From Pseudomonas sp. G.S.17 (GTDB taxonomy: Bacteria > Pseudomonadota > Gammaproteobacteria > Pseudomonadales > Pseudomonadaceae), in contig NZ_CP151076.1 of NCBI RefSeq assembly GCF_038096165.1, positions 62,001 to 126,000 of the forward strand: a stretch of DNA of 64,000 bases, given 5' to 3'. The translations under genes and the position numbers were made by a program. A model generated the notes under the pieces. The model made no database searches. It saw only the letters and a program-made list of their open reading frames with translations, and was not told the origin of the DNA. Below, piece after piece: positions 45,978 through 55,969 of this stretch. The stretch's first letter is position 1. Every line of letters begins with the position of its first letter.

Positions 45978-47798
45978 TCAGTTGCCGCTTTTCTTGGCAG
46001 CGCGGGTACGCTCGCTTTCGCCAAGAATTTTCTTACGCAGGCGGATCGACTTTGGAGTCACTTCGCAGAGTTCGTCTTCTTGAACGAATTCCAGCGCTTG
46101 TTCCAGAGTGAAACGGATAGGCGGAACCAGAGCGATGGTTTCGTCTTTACCGGAAGCACGCATGTTGTCGAGCTTCTTGCCTTTGGTTGGGTTTACACCC
46201 AGGTCGTTGTCGCGGCTGTTGATGCCGACGATTTGACCTTCGTACACGTCTTCGCCGTGGCCCAGGAACAGCTTGCCACGTGCCTGCAGGGTTTCCAGCG
46301 AGTAAGTCAGCGCCTTGCCGGTAGCAACCGAAACCAGAACGCCGTTCTGACGGCCGGACATGTCGCCGGACTTCATCACGTCGTAACGGTCGAAGATGCT
46401 GGTCAGGATGCCGGCACCGGAAGTCAGGGTCAGGAACTCGTTACGGAAACCGATCAAGCCACGAGCCGGGATGTTGTACTCAAGGCGAACACGCCCTTTG
46501 CCATCCGGAACCATGTTGGTCAGGTCGCCTTTACGGATACCGATCTGTTCCATGATCGCGCCCTGGGACTCTTCCGGCAGGTCGATGGTGACGTTTTCGT
46601 ACGGTTCGTGCTTGACGCCGTCAACCATGCGGATGATTACTTCAGGGCGACCGACGCCCATTTCGAAGCCTTCGCGACGCATGGTTTCGATCAGTACCGA
46701 GAGGTGCAACTCGCCACGGCCGGAGACCTTGAACTTGTCAGCGGTGTCGCCTTCTTCAACGCGCAGGGCAACGTTGAACAGCAGCTCTTTGTCCAGACGT
46801 TCCTTGATGTTACGGCTGGTGACGAACTTGCCTTCTTTACCGCAGAAAGGCGAATCGTTTACCTGGAAAGTCATGGAAACGGTTGGTTCGTCAACGGTCA
46901 GCGGCTTCATCGCTTCGACGTTCAGTGGGTCGCACAGAGTGTCGGAGATGAACAGCTGGTCGAAGCCGCTGATGCAGACGATGTCGCCGGCAGCTGCTTC
47001 TTCAACGTCGATGCGGTGCAGACCGTGGTGACCCATCAGTTTCAGGATACGGCCGTTGCGGCGTTTGCCGTCAGCGTCGATCGCAACAACCTGGGTGTTC
47101 GGCTTGACCTTGCCGCGAGCGATACGGCCAACGCCGATGACGCCCAGGAAGCTGTTGTAGTCCAGTGCCGAGATTTGCATCTGGAACGGACCTTCACGGT
47201 CAACCTTTGGAGCAGGAACGTGGTCAACAATCGCCTGGTACAGCGGGGTCATGTCTTCCGCCATGGCGGTGTGTTCCAGACCGGCAATACCGTTCAGCGC
47301 GGAAGCGTAAACGACCTGGAAGTCCAGCTGTTCTTCGGTAGCACCCAGGTTGTCGAACAGGTCGAAGATCTGATCCAGAACCCAGTCCGGACGCGCGCCT
47401 GGACGGTCAACCTTGTTGATGACCACGATTGGACGCAGGCCGGCTTCGAAAGCCTTCTTGGTCACGAAACGGGTTTGCGGCATAGGGCCGTCTTGAGCGT
47501 CAACCAGCAGCAGAACGGAGTCAACCATCGACATCACACGCTCTACTTCACCGCCGAAGTCGGCGTGGCCCGGGGTATCCACGATGTTGATGTGGTAGCC
47601 GTTCCAGTTGATAGCGGTGTTTTTCGCCAGAATGGTAATACCGCGTTCTTTCTCCTGGTCGTTGGAGTCCATCACGCGTTCGTCGTTGAGCTCGCCGCGT
47701 TCCAGAGTGCCGGATTGACGCAAGAGTTTGTCTACCAGGGTGGTTTTACCATGGTCAACGTGAGCAATGATGGCGATGTTGCGTAGATTTTCGATCAC
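45978..47798 (-). CDS. typA: Translational GTPase TypA/BipA
   Basis: 606 residues, standard length. Elongation-factor-like GTPase that binds the 70S ribosome and acts in stress and cold growth. G1 [16 protein letters not shown]3 [16 protein letters not shown]4 [13 protein letters not shown]; domains II, III, V and the TypA-specific C-terminal domain follow ([15 protein letters not shown], then [15 protein letters not shown]). Monocistronic. Confidence 0.97.
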   Translation of the reverse strand: MIENLRNIAIIAHVDHGKTTLVDKLLRQSGTLERGELNDERVMDSNDQEKERGITILAKNTAINWNGYHINIVDTPGHADFGGEVERVMSMVDSVLLLVDAQDGPMPQTRFVTKKAFEAGLRPIVVINKVDRPGARPDWVLDQIFDLFDNLGATEEQLDFQVVYASALNGIAGLEHTAMAEDMTPLYQAIVDHVPAPKVDREGPFQMQISALDYNSFLGVIGVGRIARGKVKPNTQVVAIDADGKRRNGRILKLMGHHGLHRIDVEEAAAGDIVCISGFDQLFISDTLCDPLNVEAMKPLTVDEPTVSMTFQVNDSPFCGKEGKFVTSRNIKERLDKELLFNVALRVEEGDTADKFKVSGRGELHLSVLIETMRREGFEMGVGRPEVIIRMVDGVKHEPYENVTIDLPEESQGAIMEQIGIRKGDLTNMVPDGKGRVRLEYNIPARGLIGFRNEFLTLTSGAGILTSIFDRYDVMKSGDMSGRQNGVLVSVATGKALTYSLETLQARGKLFLGHGEDVYEGQIVGINSRDNDLGVNPTKGKKLDNMRASGKDETIALVPPIRFTLEQALEFVQEDELCEVTPKSIRLRKKILGESERTRAAKKSGN

Positions 47799-47943
47799 TT
47801 GTGTATCTCGATCAGAGGATTCGGTCAGCTGAATAAATCTAGACAGCTATTTATAACGTTAGAGTCGGCCAAAAGCCGTTACGGCTAGACGACTGGCGTC
47901 GGGGGGCCGGTGACGCAAGCCACAGGCAAACAGCCCCGGGCAC

Positions 47944-49398
47944 TTAGCTCGGTCGATAAACGCGCACATTGGCATGCCCCTCACTGAGCAAATGATGAGC
48001 ATGCAGGCGACTCATGACGCCTTTGTCGCAATACAACAGGTACTGGCGCGTGTTATCCAGTTCCTTGAAGCGGCTGTTCAATGCATAGAACGGCAGCGCC
48101 TGTATTTCAATGCCAGACAATTGCAGCGGCTGGTCTTCCTGGGCATCCGGATGCCGGATGTCGATGACGACCTGGCCTGCCAGCGCTTGACTGACTTCCT
48201 CTATCTCGATGCTGCGGCTCAAATCGTCGATTACCCGATCGATCGAGACCAGCTTGGCATTCTCCAGCGCTCGCTCGAGAATCGCCATGTCGAACTGCTG
48301 TTCTTCGTACTCAACGCGGTTGCGCTTGGCGTTGGTCTTGGGGTTGATCGAAATCACCCCGCAATACTCAGGCATGTGCTTGGCGAAATCGGCAGTGCCA
48401 ATTTCAACCGCCTGATCGACGATGTCCTGCTTGTGGCTGGTGATCAACGGGCGCAAGACCAGCTTGTCAGTGGCCGCATCGATCAGCGACAGGTTCGGCA
48501 GCGTCTGGCTGGCCACCTGGGAAATCGCTTCGCCGGTTACCAGCACGTCGATTTCCAGGCGATCAGCAATAGAGGATGCAGCGCGCAACATCATACGCTT
48601 CAAAACTACACCCATATGACTGTTATCGACTTTCTGCAGAATTTCTCCGAGAACTTCCTCGAAAGGAACGCTGACAAACAGCACTCTTTGCGAACTGCCG
48701 TACTTCTTCCAGATGAAATGCGCGACTTCCATCACGCCCAGTTCGTGGGCGCGGCCGCCCAGGTTGAAGAAGCAGAAGTGCGCCATAAGCCCGCGCCGCA
48801 TGACCTGATAGGCCGCGACTGTCGAATCGAAACCGCCGGACATCAACACCAGGGTCTGCTCGAGCGCGCCCAGTGGATATCCGCCGATGCTGTTGTGCTG
48901 GCTGTGAATCACAAATAACCGTTGGTCGCGAATTTCCATCCGCACTTCGATTTCCGGCTTTTTCAGGTCGATCCCGGCAGCGCCACACTCGATCCGCAGC
49001 TTGCTGCCGACGTATTTCTCGACGTCCATCGAGCTGAACGAATGCTTGCCGGCACGCTTGCAGCGCACGGAAAAAATCTTCCCCGGCAGCAGGTCGGCGT
49101 AGTGCAGTTTGCACTTGGCCAGGATGTCGTCCATGTCGCCCAGCGGGTATTCAGCCACCTGCAGGAAGTTGGCGATGCCGGGCATGCAACTAAGGCGCTC
49201 AGTCATCTCGTGCAGGGTCTTGGGCTCAGTGACACGCGTCTGAACCTCAAGATTGTCCCACACGCCTCCCACCACCAGTGCCGGGTCCAGGTCGCGGAGC
49301 ACGGTACGGATGTTCTTGGCCAGCTGGCGGATGAATTGCTTGCGCACCGGCCGGCTTTTAATAGTGATTTCTGGGAAGACTTTTACGATTAGTTTCAT
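47944..49398 (-). CDS. thiI: tRNA 4-thiouridine synthase ThiI
   Basis: 484 residues from [15 protein letters not shown]. Makes 4-thiouridine at tRNA position 8 and supplies sulfur for thiazole. Ferredoxin-like/THUMP N-terminus (about 1-165), PP-loop ATPase with [19 protein letters not shown] near 183, and a C-terminal rhodanese domain with the persulfide cysteine in [10 protein letters not shown] (about 455). An in-frame start 21 codons upstream is not family-like. Confidence 0.96.
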   Translation of the reverse strand: MKLIVKVFPEITIKSRPVRKQFIRQLAKNIRTVLRDLDPALVVGGVWDNLEVQTRVTEPKTLHEMTERLSCMPGIANFLQVAEYPLGDMDDILAKCKLHYADLLPGKIFSVRCKRAGKHSFSSMDVEKYVGSKLRIECGAAGIDLKKPEIEVRMEIRDQRLFVIHSQHNSIGGYPLGALEQTLVLMSGGFDSTVAAYQVMRRGLMAHFCFFNLGGRAHELGVMEVAHFIWKKYGSSQRVLFVSVPFEEVLGEILQKVDNSHMGVVLKRMMLRAASSIADRLEIDVLVTGEAISQVASQTLPNLSLIDAATDKLVLRPLITSHKQDIVDQAVEIGTADFAKHMPEYCGVISINPKTNAKRNRVEYEEQQFDMAILERALENAKLVSIDRVIDDLSRSIEIEEVSQALAGQVVIDIRHPDAQEDQPLQLSGIEIQALPFYALNSRFKELDNTRQYLLYCDKGVMSRLHAHHLLSEGHANVRVYRPS

Positions 49399-49494
49399 GT
49401 AAACAGCGCGCGAGGTGCCAGCCGAAAAAGAGGGGGCGGGATTATAGCGGAAATTGCTCAAGGTTTAACCAGTTATCGTGCAACCAATCATCGA

Positions 49495-49542
49495 CGCACC
49501 AAAACGGACCTGGCGACTAGTTGCCCGCATCATTAAGGTGCG
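49495..49542 (+). promoter_or_regulatory. Candidate NtrC enhancer sites upstream of glnA
   Basis: CGCATCATTAAGGTGCG (49526-49542) fits the NtrC pattern GCA-N9-TGC, differing from TGCAC-N7-GTGCA at three bases. A weaker CGCACCAAAACGGACCT (49495-49511) lies 31 bases upstream, about three helical turns. Both sit 70-135 bases before the sigma-54 promoter, the usual enhancer distance. Confidence 0.5.
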
Positions 49543-49614
49543 TGCGGATTAGTTAAAATCGGTTTTCCCCCCTATAAAGAGCGTGTTTGACGCAAAAAAC
49601 CCAACACGGGGCAC

Positions 49615-49630
49615 TGGCATGCAATTTGCT
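49615..49630 (+). promoter_or_regulatory. Sigma-54 promoter of glnA
   Basis: TGGCAT-GCAAT-TTGCT matches the -24/-12 consensus TGGCAC-N5-TTGCW in all but one fixed base, with correct GG to GC spacing. It lies 102 bases before the glnA ATG. The 49399-49731 spacer holds no gene. Confidence 0.85.
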
Positions 49631-49731
49631 CCCTTGTGAGGCAGGTTGCCTTAGCCGAGTATTCGCGCCGGCATCACCCAAATTCTAAGGGCCTAAACCA
49701 TAAAACGGCCCGAAGCCACCCGGAGGACACC

Positions 49732-51138
49732 ATGTCGAAGTCGGTTCAACTCATCAAAGATCATGACGTTAAGTGGATTGATCTGCGCTTCACGGACACC
49801 AAAGGCACTCAGCATCACGTGACCATGCCGGCTCGCGACGCGCTGGATGAAGATTTCTTTGAAATCGGCAAAATGTTCGACGGCTCCTCCATTGCTGGCT
49901 GGAAAGGCATCGAAGCTTCCGACATGATCCTGATGCCGGACGACAGCACAGCCGTGCTTGACCCGTTCACCGAAGAGCCAACCATCATCCTGGTTTGCGA
50001 CATCATCGAACCTTCGACCATGCAAGGCTATGACCGTGACCCACGCGCCATCGCTCACCGTGCCGAGGAATACCTGAAGTCCACCGGTATCGGCGACACC
50101 GTATTTGTTGGTCCGGAACCAGAATTCTTCATCTTCGACGAAGTGAAGTTCAAGTCCGACATCTCTGGCTCCATGTTCAAGATCTTCTCCGAACAAGGTT
50201 CGTGGATGTCTGACCAGGACGTCGAAGGCGGCAACAAAGGCCACCGTCCAGGCGTGAAAGGCGGCTACTTCCCGGTTCCGCCGTTCGACCATGACCACGA
50301 AATCCGTACCTCCATGTGTAATGCCATGGAAGAAATGGGTCTGGTCATCGAAGTTCACCACCACGAAGTGGCGACTGCCGGTCAGAACGAAATCGGCGTC
50401 AAGTTCAACACGCTGGTCAAGAAGGCTGACGAAGTTCAGACCCTCAAGTACTGCGTACACAACGTTGCCGACGCTTACGGCCGCACCGCTACCTTCATGC
50501 CTAAGCCTTTGTACGGCGATAACGGTTCGGGTATGCACGTTCACATGTCCATCTCCAAAGATGGCAAGAACACCTTCGCTGGTGAAGGTTATGCCGGCCT
50601 GTCCGACACCGCCCTGTTCTTCATCGGCGGCATCATCAAGCACGGTAAGGCACTGAACGGCTTCACCAACCCGTCGACCAACTCCTACAAGCGTCTGGTC
50701 CCAGGTTTCGAAGCTCCGGTAATGCTGGCCTACTCGGCTCGTAACCGTTCCGCTTCCATCCGTATTCCTTACGTGTCGAGCCCTAAAGCTCGCCGTATCG
50801 AAGCGCGCTTCCCGGATCCAGCAGCCAACCCGTACCTGGGCTTCGCTGCACTGTTGATGGCTGGCCTGGACGGCATCCAGAACAAGATCCACCCTGGCGA
50901 CGCAGCTGACAAAAACCTGTATGACCTGCCGCCTGAAGAGGCCAAAGAGATCCCACAAGTTTGCGGCAGCCTGAAAGAAGCCCTGGAAGAGCTGGACAAA
51001 GGTCGTGCGTTCCTGACCAAAGGCGGCGTTTTCAGCGACGACTTCATCGACGCTTACATCGCTCTGAAAAGCGAAGAAGAAATCAAAGTTCGCACCTTTG
51101 TACACCCACTGGAATACGAGCTGTACTACAGCTGCTGA
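49732..51138 (+). CDS. glnA: Glutamine synthetase type I
   Basis: 468 residues, standard dodecameric GSI length. Combines glutamate and ammonia with ATP. Motifs: [38 protein letters not shown], and the adenylylation loop NLYDLPPEE (Tyr near 398), so covalent control by GlnE is expected. GGAGGAC lies 6 bases before the ATG. Upstream sigma-54 and NtrC sites fit nitrogen control by ntrBC, found 5 kb downstream. Confidence 0.98.
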   Translation: MSKSVQLIKDHDVKWIDLRFTDTKGTQHHVTMPARDALDEDFFEIGKMFDGSSIAGWKGIEASDMILMPDDSTAVLDPFTEEPTIILVCDIIEPSTMQGYDRDPRAIAHRAEEYLKSTGIGDTVFVGPEPEFFIFDEVKFKSDISGSMFKIFSEQGSWMSDQDVEGGNKGHRPGVKGGYFPVPPFDHDHEIRTSMCNAMEEMGLVIEVHHHEVATAGQNEIGVKFNTLVKKADEVQTLKYCVHNVADAYGRTATFMPKPLYGDNGSGMHVHMSISKDGKNTFAGEGYAGLSDTALFFIGGIIKHGKALNGFTNPSTNSYKRLVPGFEAPVMLAYSARNRSASIRIPYVSSPKARRIEARFPDPAANPYLGFAALLMAGLDGIQNKIHPGDAADKNLYDLPPEEAKEIPQVCGSLKEALEELDKGRAFLTKGGVFSDDFIDAYIALKSEEEIKVRTFVHPLEYELYYSC

Positions 51139-51170
51139 TCCAGTCACGTCAGCGGTTTTGACGTAACAAG

Positions 51171-51195
51171 AGGCCTCCTTCGGGAGGCCTTTTTT
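51171..51195 (+). terminator. glnA terminator, target of group II intron
   Basis: AGGCCTCC / GGAGGCCT stem, TTCG loop and six T. The group II intron begins three bases later, as class C introns do. Confidence 0.92.
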
Positions 51196-51198
51196 ATG

Positions 51199-53120
51199 GT
51201 GCGCCAGGCATGGCGCGTAGCGCCGTGACTGGCGCTGTTTAGCTCACTGTGGTGGTGAGCCAAACGACTTGGAGGTGAAAGTCCTCTACACACCCGGCAA
51301 GGGGAAGTGTTAGCCAGAGGCAAGGGTGTCGCGGGTGACTGCGAATCTGAAGGAAGCCCGAGGCAAAATGCTGGCCTGACGAACAGGAAGCGGATGAGGC
51401 GGCACAGTGGGGTAAGACGGCCATAATCGTCAAAGCCCAATACTTGCACGGAACGCTGTGACGTATATCCGACAGGCATAAGCAGGAAGGTCGCGCGAAT
51501 TACCCTGGGAGATCTGCATGCTTGCCACTGTGCTACCGAGCGCCGAGAGGCGACGGGATGAGTGTGCAGAAGTCAGCTGAAGCCGTAGTAATCGCCGTAA
51601 CCGGGCCGATGAAGGGCCGAACAGGTTATGCCGCCAGTAGACGTCAGAGTCTCGTCGAATGTCCGAAAAGCAGAAATCTCTCGACAAGAGGGCTGTAACC
51701 CCAAGTTCTGGACAGAATCCAGGGCTTGCGGCTGGCAGTGCGCAGGCATCGGCGGCGTCTGTGACGTGGACGAACGCGGAGCCGGACACGCTGATGGAGC
51801 GGGTGCTTGCACCCGCCAACCTGCGGCGTGCGTATCAACGCGTGGTCAGCAACAAGGGCGCACCGGGTGCCGACGGCATGACGGTGGAGCAACTGGCGGA
51901 CTACACGAATCAGTATTGGCCGATCCTCAAGGCTCGGTTGCTGGCCGGCGAGTATCACCCGCAAGGTGTGCGCGCCGTCGAAATCCCTAAACCCAAAGGT
52001 GGAACACGGCAGCTAGGCATCCCCTGTGTCGTGGACCGTCTGATCCAACAGGCTTTGCTACAGCAGCTCACGCCGATTTTCGATCCTCTGTTCTCGGATT
52101 ACAGCTACGGTTTTCGTCCGGGTAGAAGCGCTCATCAAGCCATCGAAACAGCCCGTGCCCATGTGGCGGCGGGTCACCGCTGGTGCGTGGAGCTCGATCT
52201 GGAGAAGTTCTTTGATCGGGTCAATCACGATGTATTGATGGCCTACGTCGAGCGTCAAGTCGAAGACAAGCAAGTGCTCAGGCTGATCCGCCGCTACCTC
52301 GAGGCTGGAGTCATGTCGGGCGGGATCGTCAGCCGACGGCAGGAGGGGACGCCGCAAGGCGGCCCGCTCTCGCCGTTGCTGTCGAACATCCTGCTCAACG
52401 AACTTGACCGTGAGCTGGAGCGACGGGGTCATCGCTTCGTGCGGTATGCCGATGATGCGAACATTTATGTGCGTAGCCGTCGTGCTGGCGAACGGGTGTT
52501 GGCCGGGGTTGAGCGCTTCCTGAATCAGCGGCTGAAACTAGCGCTGAATCGGAAGAAGAGCCGTGTGGCGCGGCCCTGGGTCTGTGATTACTTGGGTTAT
52601 GGGATGAGCTGGCATAAACAGCCGAGGCTGAAAGTGGCGTCGATGAGCCTAAATCGCTTGCGCGACCGGCTCAAAGAGCTGCTGCAAGGCGCACAGGGTT
52701 GCAAGATGGCTACGATCATCGAGCGAATCAACCCGGTGTTGCGCGGTTGGGCAGGCTATTTCAAGTTCAGCCAGAGCAGGAAACCACTTGAGGAACTGGA
52801 CGGCTGGGTCCGACGCAGACTTCGATGCGTCCTATGGCGTCAATGGAAGTGGCCCTCAACGAGGGCGCGCAGCCTGATACGCCTGGGACTCAAAGAAGAG
52901 CGGGCTTGCAAATCAGCGTTCAATGGCCGTGGCCCATGGTGGAACTCGGGAGCGTCACATATGAATCAGGCGCTGCCGAAGAAGCTGTGGGATCGGCTTG
53001 GGCTGGTCTCGATACTGGATACGATCAACGGTTTATCCGCATAACCTGAACCGCCGTATACGGAACCGTACGTACGGTGGTGTGAGAGGACGGCGGCTGT
53101 GAGGCCGCCTCCTACTCGAT
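51199..53120 (+). mobile_element. Bacterial class C (IIC-type) group II intron
   Basis: The 5' boundary GTGCGCC follows the glnA terminator by three bases. About 460 bases of ribozyme domains I-III precede the intron-encoded protein gene. After it lie a domain V hairpin at about 53048-53081 (CCGCCGTATACGG with a CGC triad, paired to GTACGTACGGTGG) and a domain VI stem with GGCGGC / GCCGCC ending CTACTCGAT. Class C assignment rests on the terminator target, the short maturase without endonuclease domain, and domain V. The exact 3' end (AT at 53119-53120) is inferred. Confidence 0.85.
51659..53044 (+). CDS. ltrA: Group II intron reverse transcriptase/maturase
   Basis: 461 residues. RT domain with PKPKGGTRQLGIPCVVDRLIQQ, YGFRPGRSAHQAI, LDLEKFFDRVNHD, GTPQGGPLSPLLSNILL and the catalytic YADD (FVRYADDANIY). 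Maturase domain X follows (NPVLRGWAGYFKFSQ) and the protein ends LVSILDTINGLSA. No HNH endonuclease domain. Intact, so the intron may be active. Codon usage is unlike the glnA region. Confidence 0.95.
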   Translation: MSEKQKSLDKRAVTPSSGQNPGLAAGSAQASAASVTWTNAEPDTLMERVLAPANLRRAYQRVVSNKGAPGADGMTVEQLADYTNQYWPILKARLLAGEYHPQGVRAVEIPKPKGGTRQLGIPCVVDRLIQQALLQQLTPIFDPLFSDYSYGFRPGRSAHQAIETARAHVAAGHRWCVELDLEKFFDRVNHDVLMAYVERQVEDKQVLRLIRRYLEAGVMSGGIVSRRQEGTPQGGPLSPLLSNILLNELDRELERRGHRFVRYADDANIYVRSRRAGERVLAGVERFLNQRLKLALNRKKSRVARPWVCDYLGYGMSWHKQPRLKVASMSLNRLRDRLKELLQGAQGCKMATIIERINPVLRGWAGYFKFSQSRKPLEELDGWVRRRLRCVLWRQWKWPSTRARSLIRLGLKEERACKSAFNGRGPWWNSGASHMNQALPKKLWDRLGLVSILDTINGLSA

Positions 53121-53222
53121 AGCCGGTTTTCTGGTTGACTACCCGGCCCTGTGCGCAAACCGCTCGAGTGCGCGCTAGCAGCGCAACGCTTGGATCCACA
53201 AAAACAACGTAGAGATCAACCG

Positions 53223-53801
53223 ATGCCCAACGCCAGCAAAATGGTCCGACGCCTTCTTCTTCCCGTATGCATCGTCAGTATCGGCGCGTGCACCTCAAAT
53301 CTTCCGACTTCGCCGCCGCCTCCCGCAGCACTGGCGCCCTTGCTTGGCAGCATCGGCGAGCGGCTGACCATCGCCGATCAGGTTGCGCTGACCAAATGGG
53401 ACAGCGGCAAACCGATTCAGGACAGCCCGCGCGAGCAGCAAGTCATTGCCGCCGCAGCCAAGCTTGCACCGAGCTACAAGCTCGATGGCGATGAAGTCAG
53501 CCAATTCCTGGCGGCCCAGATCGAAGCGAACAAGCTGGTGCAATACGCGCTGCTTGCCAACTGGCACGCGGCCGGCAAGGCTCCCGACAGTCCAAGGCCG
53601 GACCTGACCAAACAGATCCGCCCGAAACTTGATCAGTTGCAAATCCAGCTGCTGCAAAATTACGCGGCGTTTGCCCCTTACCGACGCGATCCTGACTGCC
53701 CGAACTGGTTGGGCCAGCAACGCGCACGGCAGGCCAGGGACTCGATTCATGATCTGGCCCTGGTGCGGGCAACCGGGGAACTGTGCATCAAGAGCCAATG
53801 A
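53223..53801 (+). CDS. Secreted chorismate mutase (AroQ-gamma) lipoprotein-like
   Basis: 192 residues from MPNASKMVRRLL. The N-terminus has a hydrophobic signal with lipobox IGAC (cysteine near residue 23). The mature part fits the periplasmic AroQ-gamma chorismate mutase: IGERLTIADQVALTKWDSGKPIQD with the helical active-site Arg/Lys pattern, then EVSQFLAAQIEANKLVQYAL and late cysteine-bearing tail. Converts chorismate to prephenate outside the cytoplasm; role unclear. Family assignment by motif recall. Confidence 0.8.
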   Translation: MPNASKMVRRLLLPVCIVSIGACTSNLPTSPPPPAALAPLLGSIGERLTIADQVALTKWDSGKPIQDSPREQQVIAAAAKLAPSYKLDGDEVSQFLAAQIEANKLVQYALLANWHAAGKAPDSPRPDLTKQIRPKLDQLQIQLLQNYAAFAPYRRDPDCPNWLGQQRARQARDSIHDLALVRATGELCIKSQ

Positions 53802-53865
53802 GCATCGCATTCATTAATCAGCCTGCGCTGAACAGCGTCGAAGCCTCAGCAATGTTGCCGTAGTA

Positions 53866-53893
53866 AAGAGGCCTTCTTCACGAGGCCTTTTTA
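53866..53893 (+). terminator. Terminator after chorismate mutase gene
   Basis: AGGCC / GGCCT short stem with flanking A and T runs, about 65 bases after the stop. Confidence 0.65.
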
Positions 53894-54050
53894 ATGCTCG
53901 CTGAAAATCAGTATCCCAATGTGGTATCCGGTTACCGCACTCACCTCCGGCCTTTTTGACATCCTTCGCGCTTCGCGCACCTGCTCGATACCGAGGGATG
54001 CAATGAGCCGCCTTCGGGCAGGCTCCAACAAACAAAGGAATGCTCCGGAT

Positions 54051-54458
54051 ATGTTCAAAAAAGCGCTCGTTGTTCTTGGCATACTGTTAACCACCACCGC
54101 CTGTAACGCACAGCCAGGCGAGCTTGAATCAACGGTACTGCTCAAATCGACCACTTCCTGGGACGGCACGGCCTATAAGGCCTACCCCGCCGGCCAGCCG
54201 GAATTGACCCTGCTGAAAATCAACATACCTGCGAAAACCACCCTGAACTGGCACAAACACCTGATTCCCAATGCCGCTTATGTGGCCTCGGGCGAGCTGG
54301 AAGTCGAAACACAGGACGGCAGCAAATCAATCCGCCTGAAACAGGGTGACACCCTGGCAGAATTGGTGGATACCATGCATCGCGGCAAGACCGGCGATAG
54401 TCCGGTGGAACTCATTGTGTTCTATGCTGGCACTCCGGGCGTCGCGCTGTCGGAGTAA
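54051..54458 (+). CDS. Cupin-domain lipoprotein
   Basis: 135 residues from MFKKALVVLGILLTTTACNA, with lipobox TTAC for lipid attachment. A single cupin domain follows: TTLNWHKHLIPNAAYVASGELEV (metal-binding His) and LKQGDTLAELVDTMHRGK. Binding target unknown. Sits between chorismate mutase and the DUF4124 pair. Confidence 0.85.
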   Translation: MFKKALVVLGILLTTTACNAQPGELESTVLLKSTTSWDGTAYKAYPAGQPELTLLKINIPAKTTLNWHKHLIPNAAYVASGELEVETQDGSKSIRLKQGDTLAELVDTMHRGKTGDSPVELIVFYAGTPGVALSE

Positions 54459-54487
54459 CCGCGCAAGCCATTGTCATCGGAGTGTTC

Positions 54488-55018
54488 ATGCGTCGAAGTC
54501 TTATCTGTCTGCTGCTGTTGATCGCCTTGCCTGCGGTGGCGCAGATCTACAAATACACCGATGCCAACGGCAACACCGCGTTTACCAATCAGCCTCCGGA
54601 TGGCATCAAGGCCGAGGTCGTCGAGTTGCCGCCGCTGAACAGCGTGGAAACGCCGAAGCCGTCGAGCCCGGTGCAGAATCAACCAAGCGAGTCGCGCGCT
54701 ACCTCTTCTCAGCCTGAGGCGGCCTATCAGGTGCTTGAGCTGACCGATCTACCCGCTGGCGAAGCGTTGCGCGCCAACAATGGCACTTTCACTGTTGGCG
54801 TAATGATCCAGCCACGTTTGGCGCCGGGCCATCAACTGCAATTGCTGGTGGATGGCAATCCGTATGGCCAACCGGGCAATGTTCCGCGGCTGCAGGTGGT
54901 CAATCTCGACCGCGGCGAACACAGCTTCGCGGTCATCGTGCGCGATCAACAAGGCATCGTTCAGCAAAGTCCGACCGTGACCCTCACCGTGCAGCGAGTC
55001 CATGTCGGCAAGCCTTGA
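54488..55018 (+). CDS. DUF4124 periplasmic protein, first of tandem pair
   Basis: 176 residues. Signal peptide MRRSLICLLLLIALPAVAQ, then the DUF4124 motif QIYKYTDANGNTAFTNQPPDG, a Pro/Ser linker, and a C-terminal Ig-like beta region (LLVDGNPYGQPGNVPRLQVVNLDRGEHSF). Function unknown; these genes precede ntrBC in Pseudomonas. The next gene overlaps or abuts it. Confidence 0.85.
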   Translation: MRRSLICLLLLIALPAVAQIYKYTDANGNTAFTNQPPDGIKAEVVELPPLNSVETPKPSSPVQNQPSESRATSSQPEAAYQVLELTDLPAGEALRANNGTFTVGVMIQPRLAPGHQLQLLVDGNPYGQPGNVPRLQVVNLDRGEHSFAVIVRDQQGIVQQSPTVTLTVQRVHVGKP

Positions 55019-55028
55019 GTCGCGCGTG

Positions 55029-55646
55029 ATGCGCTGCGCAGTGTTCTGGCTGTTGCTGTTGATCGGCTTGCCGGCAATGGCGGACGTCTACACCTATATC
55101 GACGCTGAGGGGAATCGCGTCTTCACCGACCAGCCTCGCAAAAATGCCAAGCGGGTGGAGATCCTGCCTAGCAACAGCACCACCGGCGCACCACCCAGGC
55201 GTGCGGTACAAGCCAGTCCTGCCAAACCCAAGGCAAAGGCGATGTTTCGTTACGAACTGCTGCGGATCCTGGTGCCTGAACCCGACGCCACGGTGCGCAG
55301 CGCTCAAGGCGAATTGATCGTCAGCGTCACCAGCGACCCGGCGCTGCAGCCGGGTCACGGTTATCGATTGCTGGTGGATGGCAAACCGTACGCCGATTCC
55401 GGACGCAGCCCGGTCTTTCCCCTGAGCAATCTCGACCGAGGTACGCATCAACTTTCGGTGGAAATTGTCGACGAAACGGGCCGGGTTCTGGAGCGAACGC
55501 CTAACCAACCTTTCCACATGCAGCGCATCTCCTTGGCCCAGAAGCGTCTGGCGCAGCCCTGCAAGGCTGACGACTACGGCGTGCGTCCTGAATGCCCTCT
55601 AAGCACCAAGCCTGAAGAACAAAGCAGTTTCCTGCCTTTTTTCTGA
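55029..55646 (+). CDS. DUF4124 periplasmic protein, second of tandem pair
   Basis: 205 residues from MRCAVFWLLLLIGLPAMA (signal peptide). A start nine codons upstream (55002), inside the previous gene, is equally open. Motif DVYTYIDAEGNRVFTDQPRK matches DUF4124, and the C-terminal beta region (LLVDGKPYADSGRSPVFPLSNLDRG) parallels the preceding protein, showing a tandem duplication. Confidence 0.83.
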   Translation: MRCAVFWLLLLIGLPAMADVYTYIDAEGNRVFTDQPRKNAKRVEILPSNSTTGAPPRRAVQASPAKPKAKAMFRYELLRILVPEPDATVRSAQGELIVSVTSDPALQPGHGYRLLVDGKPYADSGRSPVFPLSNLDRGTHQLSVEIVDETGRVLERTPNQPFHMQRISLAQKRLAQPCKADDYGVRPECPLSTKPEEQSSFLPFF

Positions 55647-55969
55647 GTCCAACGGGACGCTTTAGCGGCTAGGCTCCGTTTTGGTGCAATAAATTGTCAG
55701 CCTGCGGTGGCTTGAGCCCATTTTGGGTCGAAAAAAGCCCGCACCTGTGACCAAAAGCAGACCTCTGTCCAAAAAAAGCCCGGATTTGCAGATTAAACGC
55801 TTCTTTTCGGAGCCTTGGTTTGGTTTTTGCAACTTCCCCGTAACAGCATCCTTATCTGCACTGTGCGCGAGCGTATCAGTGGTTTTGCCAACGCTGGAGA
55901 AGACCAACCAGTGCCTGCGATACCGGGCTTGCCTGGGTTGCAATGTGCCAAAAGAGGTCAAAGACTTTC
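55647..55969. other. Upstream region of ntrB
   Basis: 323 bases without a gene. Two near-identical AAAAAAGCCCG strings (55731 and 55772) occur 40 bases apart, and a sigma-54-like site lies at 55817-55832. Confidence 0.6.
55817..55832 (+). promoter_or_regulatory. Candidate sigma-54 promoter upstream of ntrB
   Basis: TGGTTT-GGTTT-TTGCA keeps the invariant GG and GC with correct spacing, but the -24 box is weak. It lies 138 bases before the ntrB ATG. Confidence 0.4.
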
